Below are positions 47,016-49,515 of a DNA stretch of 49,515 nucleotides, one piece after another; within the stretch, counting starts at the first letter, position 1; every line of letters starts with the position of its first letter. The stretch lies in NCBI GenBank assembly GCA_025529335.1, contig JAMYHX010000319.1:1-49515 (forward strand), read 5' to 3'. The notes under the pieces are model-generated. The model searched no databases and had not been told where the DNA came from. It was given only the letters and a program-made list of their open reading frames with translations. Made by a program: the position numbers and the translations under genes. This DNA is from Rhizopus sp. PT2906. Lineage: Eukaryota > Mucoromycota > Mucoromycetes > Mucorales > Rhizopodaceae.

Positions 47016-47049
47016 GACCAAGATTGTCACTATTATGTGAACCATCCTG
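47016..47049. other. Sequence resembling a Tc1/mariner end
   Basis: Read on the minus strand from 47049 it begins CAGGATGGTTCACATAATAG and is bordered by TA (47050-47051). It resembles a Tc1/mariner terminus but no partner end was identified. Confidence 0.3.
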
Positions 47050-47284
47050 TATAAAAAAAGCATGAAAGACAATGGTATATATAAATAAATGGAGCCTTCC
47101 GTTCCGGCGTGCCTAACGTTTTCACGTATATAAGGAAAAACAATAATGCATAGGCCACACTAATTTTACTTTCGCGTGTGTATAGTGATTCCCGCACACA
47201 AAACACCACAGAATTTAAAAACTTAAAAAACATCGTATTTGATCATAATTTATTTGAGCTTCAGCTCCATATTTCTTCTTCATC

Positions 47285-47831
47285 TTAATCTTCTTCATTA
47301 TCATCTTCATTGTCTTCATCTTCATCGTCATCACCTTCACCATCTTCTTCAGCAACGACGGCCGGAACTTTTTTGCCCGAAGGCCAAACCACATCTGTGC
47401 ACCAGTCTATATTTACAACGACGGGCGACAAGCGAGAGTCCAACATCTGCTGTCTCAGGTGAAGCGCACGATCCTAAATAATTAAAAAGTTAATGTTCTT
47501 TTTGAATCCGTAGTGTTATATTTACCCTTGTAAAGGTGAGGAGGTTCACCATCTCCTTGATCACTACTTCGTCGATTTCCTTCTTGCTGATAGGAAAGGA
47601 AGACCTCCCAACTTCCTCCAAGTAATACAGCTTGGCCTGTGCGAGCCGGAGCATAAGAAGTTGACATTCAAAGCCCATTATCAAAAGAAACGGGACAAAG
47701 ATATCATCTTTCCCCGTTTTCTTGGTGAAAAAATTGAGATGAAGCTTGGCCATCAATGCCAGCTTCAATTTGTCAGTGTACATCTTTGGTGCTGTACACT
47801 GACCAGCAAATTCGCCTAGACCCTTGAACAT
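47285..47831 (-). CDS. Lineage-specific nuclease-like family protein, C-terminal type, acidic tail
   Basis: Two exons, 47831-47526 and 47473-47285, join in phase (165 residues). The first has FKGLGEFAGQCTAPKMYTDK, ALMAKLHLNFF, FLLIMGFECQLLMLRLAQAK and YYLEEVGRSSFPISKKEI. The order (G-E-x strand, helix with K-L, hydrophobic GF-x-C-Q strand, then L-x-x-VG-x-x-x-FP) matches the last part of a family seen in many Mucorales hypothetical proteins and is similar in form to the transposon protein at 45337-46681. The second exon ends in about 20 acidic residues. A TATA-like box lies upstream (47993-48000), as does a possible leader intron (47922-47870). Whether an N-terminal part is missing is unclear. 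Confidence 0.5.
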
Positions 47832-47992
47832 GCTTGGGACAGTGTTCCTCCTATTGCAATTGAGTTAGGTACGGCTAATAATCAAAGGAAGCCATATTAC
47901 ATTCAACTTACCATTACTGTAAAGCTAAGTCGACAACAAACAAAGTAAAAAGAAAAAGAGTTAAAAATTAATAGAAATGCTTAGGGAGAGAG

Positions 47993-48000
47993 TTTTATAG
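47993..48000 (-). promoter_or_regulatory. Possible TATA box of the 47831 gene
   Basis: Minus strand CTATAAAACT, followed by a pyrimidine-rich stretch, about 165 nt upstream of the ATG at 47831. A GTAAGT donor and a TTATTAG acceptor between suggest a 5' leader intron. Confidence 0.35.
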
Positions 48001-48107
48001 GAGACTGCTATTCACACGAAAATGTGGTCAATATTATTGTCATCTGATGTACAGTAAACAAATAGAGAGATTATAAGTTGCTATAAGGCTTTATTTCTTT
48101 AAACACG

Positions 48108-48543
48108 TCAACATCTACTGAAGGCTACAGAAGAACAACCAGAGAGTTCTTCTAGGACGATGGCCCAGGACTTCAGCTTGAAGTCTTTCTCTGGATACTG
48201 CTTGATGTTGCTATTTGTGAAGAGACTTGGCTTATTTACACGTTGGTTAAGGCTGAAAAATCAGATACAACTTTTAGTATAAAGTTTAACTTGATTATTC
48301 TGTTTGTACTTACGTATACTGAAATATCTCCTTTTGAGCTCTTTGCTCACCGTTTATGGGCTTCAAAGCGTCAATTTTCTTCATTTTCTCTCCAGAAGTA
48401 CCATTTGTATTCATTATATTTGTTATATTACACCGAACAACATCTTGAACTTCGTAATTGTTTTTTGAAAGCATTATAAAAATTTGCTGCGGCAGCTGTG
48501 CTATGGTAGCCCACAGTCTTGTCACTGGCATCGAAGATGCCAT
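48108..48543 (-). CDS. Short protein resembling the N-terminal part of the same family
   Basis: Two exons, 48543-48314 and 48252-48108, join in phase (124 residues). The sequence includes NNYEVQDVVRCNITNIMNTN, then EKMKKIDALKPINGEQRAQK, and after the intron LNQRVNKPSLFTNSNIKQYP, followed by EKDFKLKSWAIVLEELS. The phrase K-P-x-L-F ... K/E-Y-P-E-x-D-F ... W-A-x-V-x-E is what I associate with the N-terminal region of the Mucorales family whose C-terminal part is at 47285-47831. The two pieces may be one split gene or two genes. A TATA-like CTTTATAAGTA lies about 50 nt upstream of the ATG. Confidence 0.45.
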
Positions 48544-49515
48544 TTCTACTCAGCCTGCAGAGAATAAAGAATCATTTAGTCATAAAATATACTTATAAAG
48601 CAAAATCAAATTACCAGCTGAAGTAGATGTTTTTTTTTTGATTTTTTGTTGTTATTTTTATAGTTCTTCAAGAACTTTTGCAACTTCTATATATCGTAGG
48701 TTAGTGCTTGTTCAGATAAGCATATAAAAAAGCCTACTTTGCTGCTCTTCTTCTGTGATGAAAAATAAAGACTTGTTAATAAGCGTCACAATATTAGTAT
48801 TAGCTGTACTTACCTTCTCGATCTCCTATAACATAAAAGTAGTTATAATATATGTGTATATAAACTAACTTTTACCTCGTTCAACTTCCTTATTCTTGCT
48901 CTCCATCAGCAAGACTTTACAATAGTTGTAGATTAGTTTTGGGCATACTCAAAGGTGAAAAAATGCTTCTCTTTATTTTGCATGAGAATACCTAAACTGG
49001 CTTTTGAAACTGCGATCATTTATGACAACTTTACTTCAAGTTAAAAACAAGTATTTGGCAGTTACTGCAAGGTATAATCACAGCAAATACGCTTCCTGAC
49101 CTTACGTTTTAAATAGATATATAGGAACACGTTGAAAAGATATGATATTAACTATAAAAAATACCTCAAGTACATCTATATTCACTACAATAAGAGGGAC
49201 ACGCCATCTCTTGATTGACCTTACGTATCTTTACCTTTCTCATTTGCTCTCTTCCCTTGGCTGTTTTTGTCAGAGAAAGTATGGCACCATGTGATGCCAT
49301 AATACTTGTTTTTTAACTTTATATTTTTCAAAGAAAGGAGCAATGGGCAGACTGTTCGCAATTTAGCGTGTAGATACTGAGAGGGTAAATATCAAAATTC
49401 CAAAAAAGGGAAAATTCGTTAGTATTAAACTGAATCATATAAAATGGTTTCTTCTTACCCAATGGTATTCAAATAGCTTACGCTATGAAGCCAGCTCGTT
49501 GCACCACCACTTCAT
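48544..49515. other. Terminal spacer
   Basis: No secure gene. On the minus strand 48905-48640 holds a chain of short in-phase open pieces beginning ATGGAGAGCAAGAATAAGG (see findings). The last 600 bases are A+T-rich with no coding signal. Confidence 0.4.

Noticed and set aside
1..49515. CRISPR arrays, bacterial-type operons, tRNA or rRNA genes
   Set aside because: The gene structure is eukaryotic with spliceosomal introns; no spaced direct-repeat array was seen, and no tRNA or rRNA signature was noticed by eye, although a tRNA scan was not possible.

Overview
This is a nuclear genomic window from a filamentous fungus, most likely a member of the Mucorales (Mucoromycota). The evidence is A+T-rich spacers, many short introns (about 45-75 nt, GT-AG), fungal cell-wall and signalling genes (chitin deacetylase, STE12, a PH-CRIB PAK kinase, PAS kinase), and several poorly described protein families that I associate with Mucorales genomes. 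The species cannot be fixed from sequence alone. Genes were called by joining open frames across introns and testing splice phase; almost all models below close in phase.

Layout. 1-4600: the end of a tubulin-tyrosine-ligase-like gene, a convergent DnaJ gene whose stop codon overlaps it, and a PAS-domain kinase. 4600-8900: gene-poor, with one tiny conserved hydrophobic protein (6838-7038) and scattered remnants. 8899-11444: mitochondrial RNA helicase SUV3. 13493-14328: secreted chitin deacetylase. 14447-17046: UTP13, a U3 snoRNP WD40 protein. 17811-19544: F-box protein. 19960-20420: decayed LINE reverse transcriptase. 21004-25192: a 20-exon M16 metalloprotease that appears to contain a 2-nt exon. 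26624-27934: three-RRM protein. 28469-30675: STE12. 31688-34030: PAK/Cla4 kinase. 34213-36086: GH47 mannosidase. 36290-37286: OCIA-domain protein. 37538-37865: a short gene ending inside a dispersed repeat. 38379-40236: acyl-CoA carboxyltransferase. 40753-42311: two-RRM protein.

42333-49515 is the accessory end. A pseudouridine synthase gene is cut off by a decayed Tc1/mariner element (43183-44322). Almost directly beside it lies a 2.66-kb element bounded by perfect 70-bp terminal inverted repeats (44356-47015). It encodes no transposase that I recognise. Instead it carries C2H2/CCHC-like zinc-finger segments followed by a domain resembling PD-(D/E)XK nucleases, in a family I recognise only as Mucorales hypothetical proteins. 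Two further short genes of apparently related type follow on the minus strand (47285-48543). This element is the best candidate for an undescribed system.

The housekeeping genes are unrelated neighbours rather than a pathway, but PAS kinase, PAK/Cla4 and STE12 are all signalling components of fungal growth and mating responses. Exon boundaries are my own reading, without transcript data.
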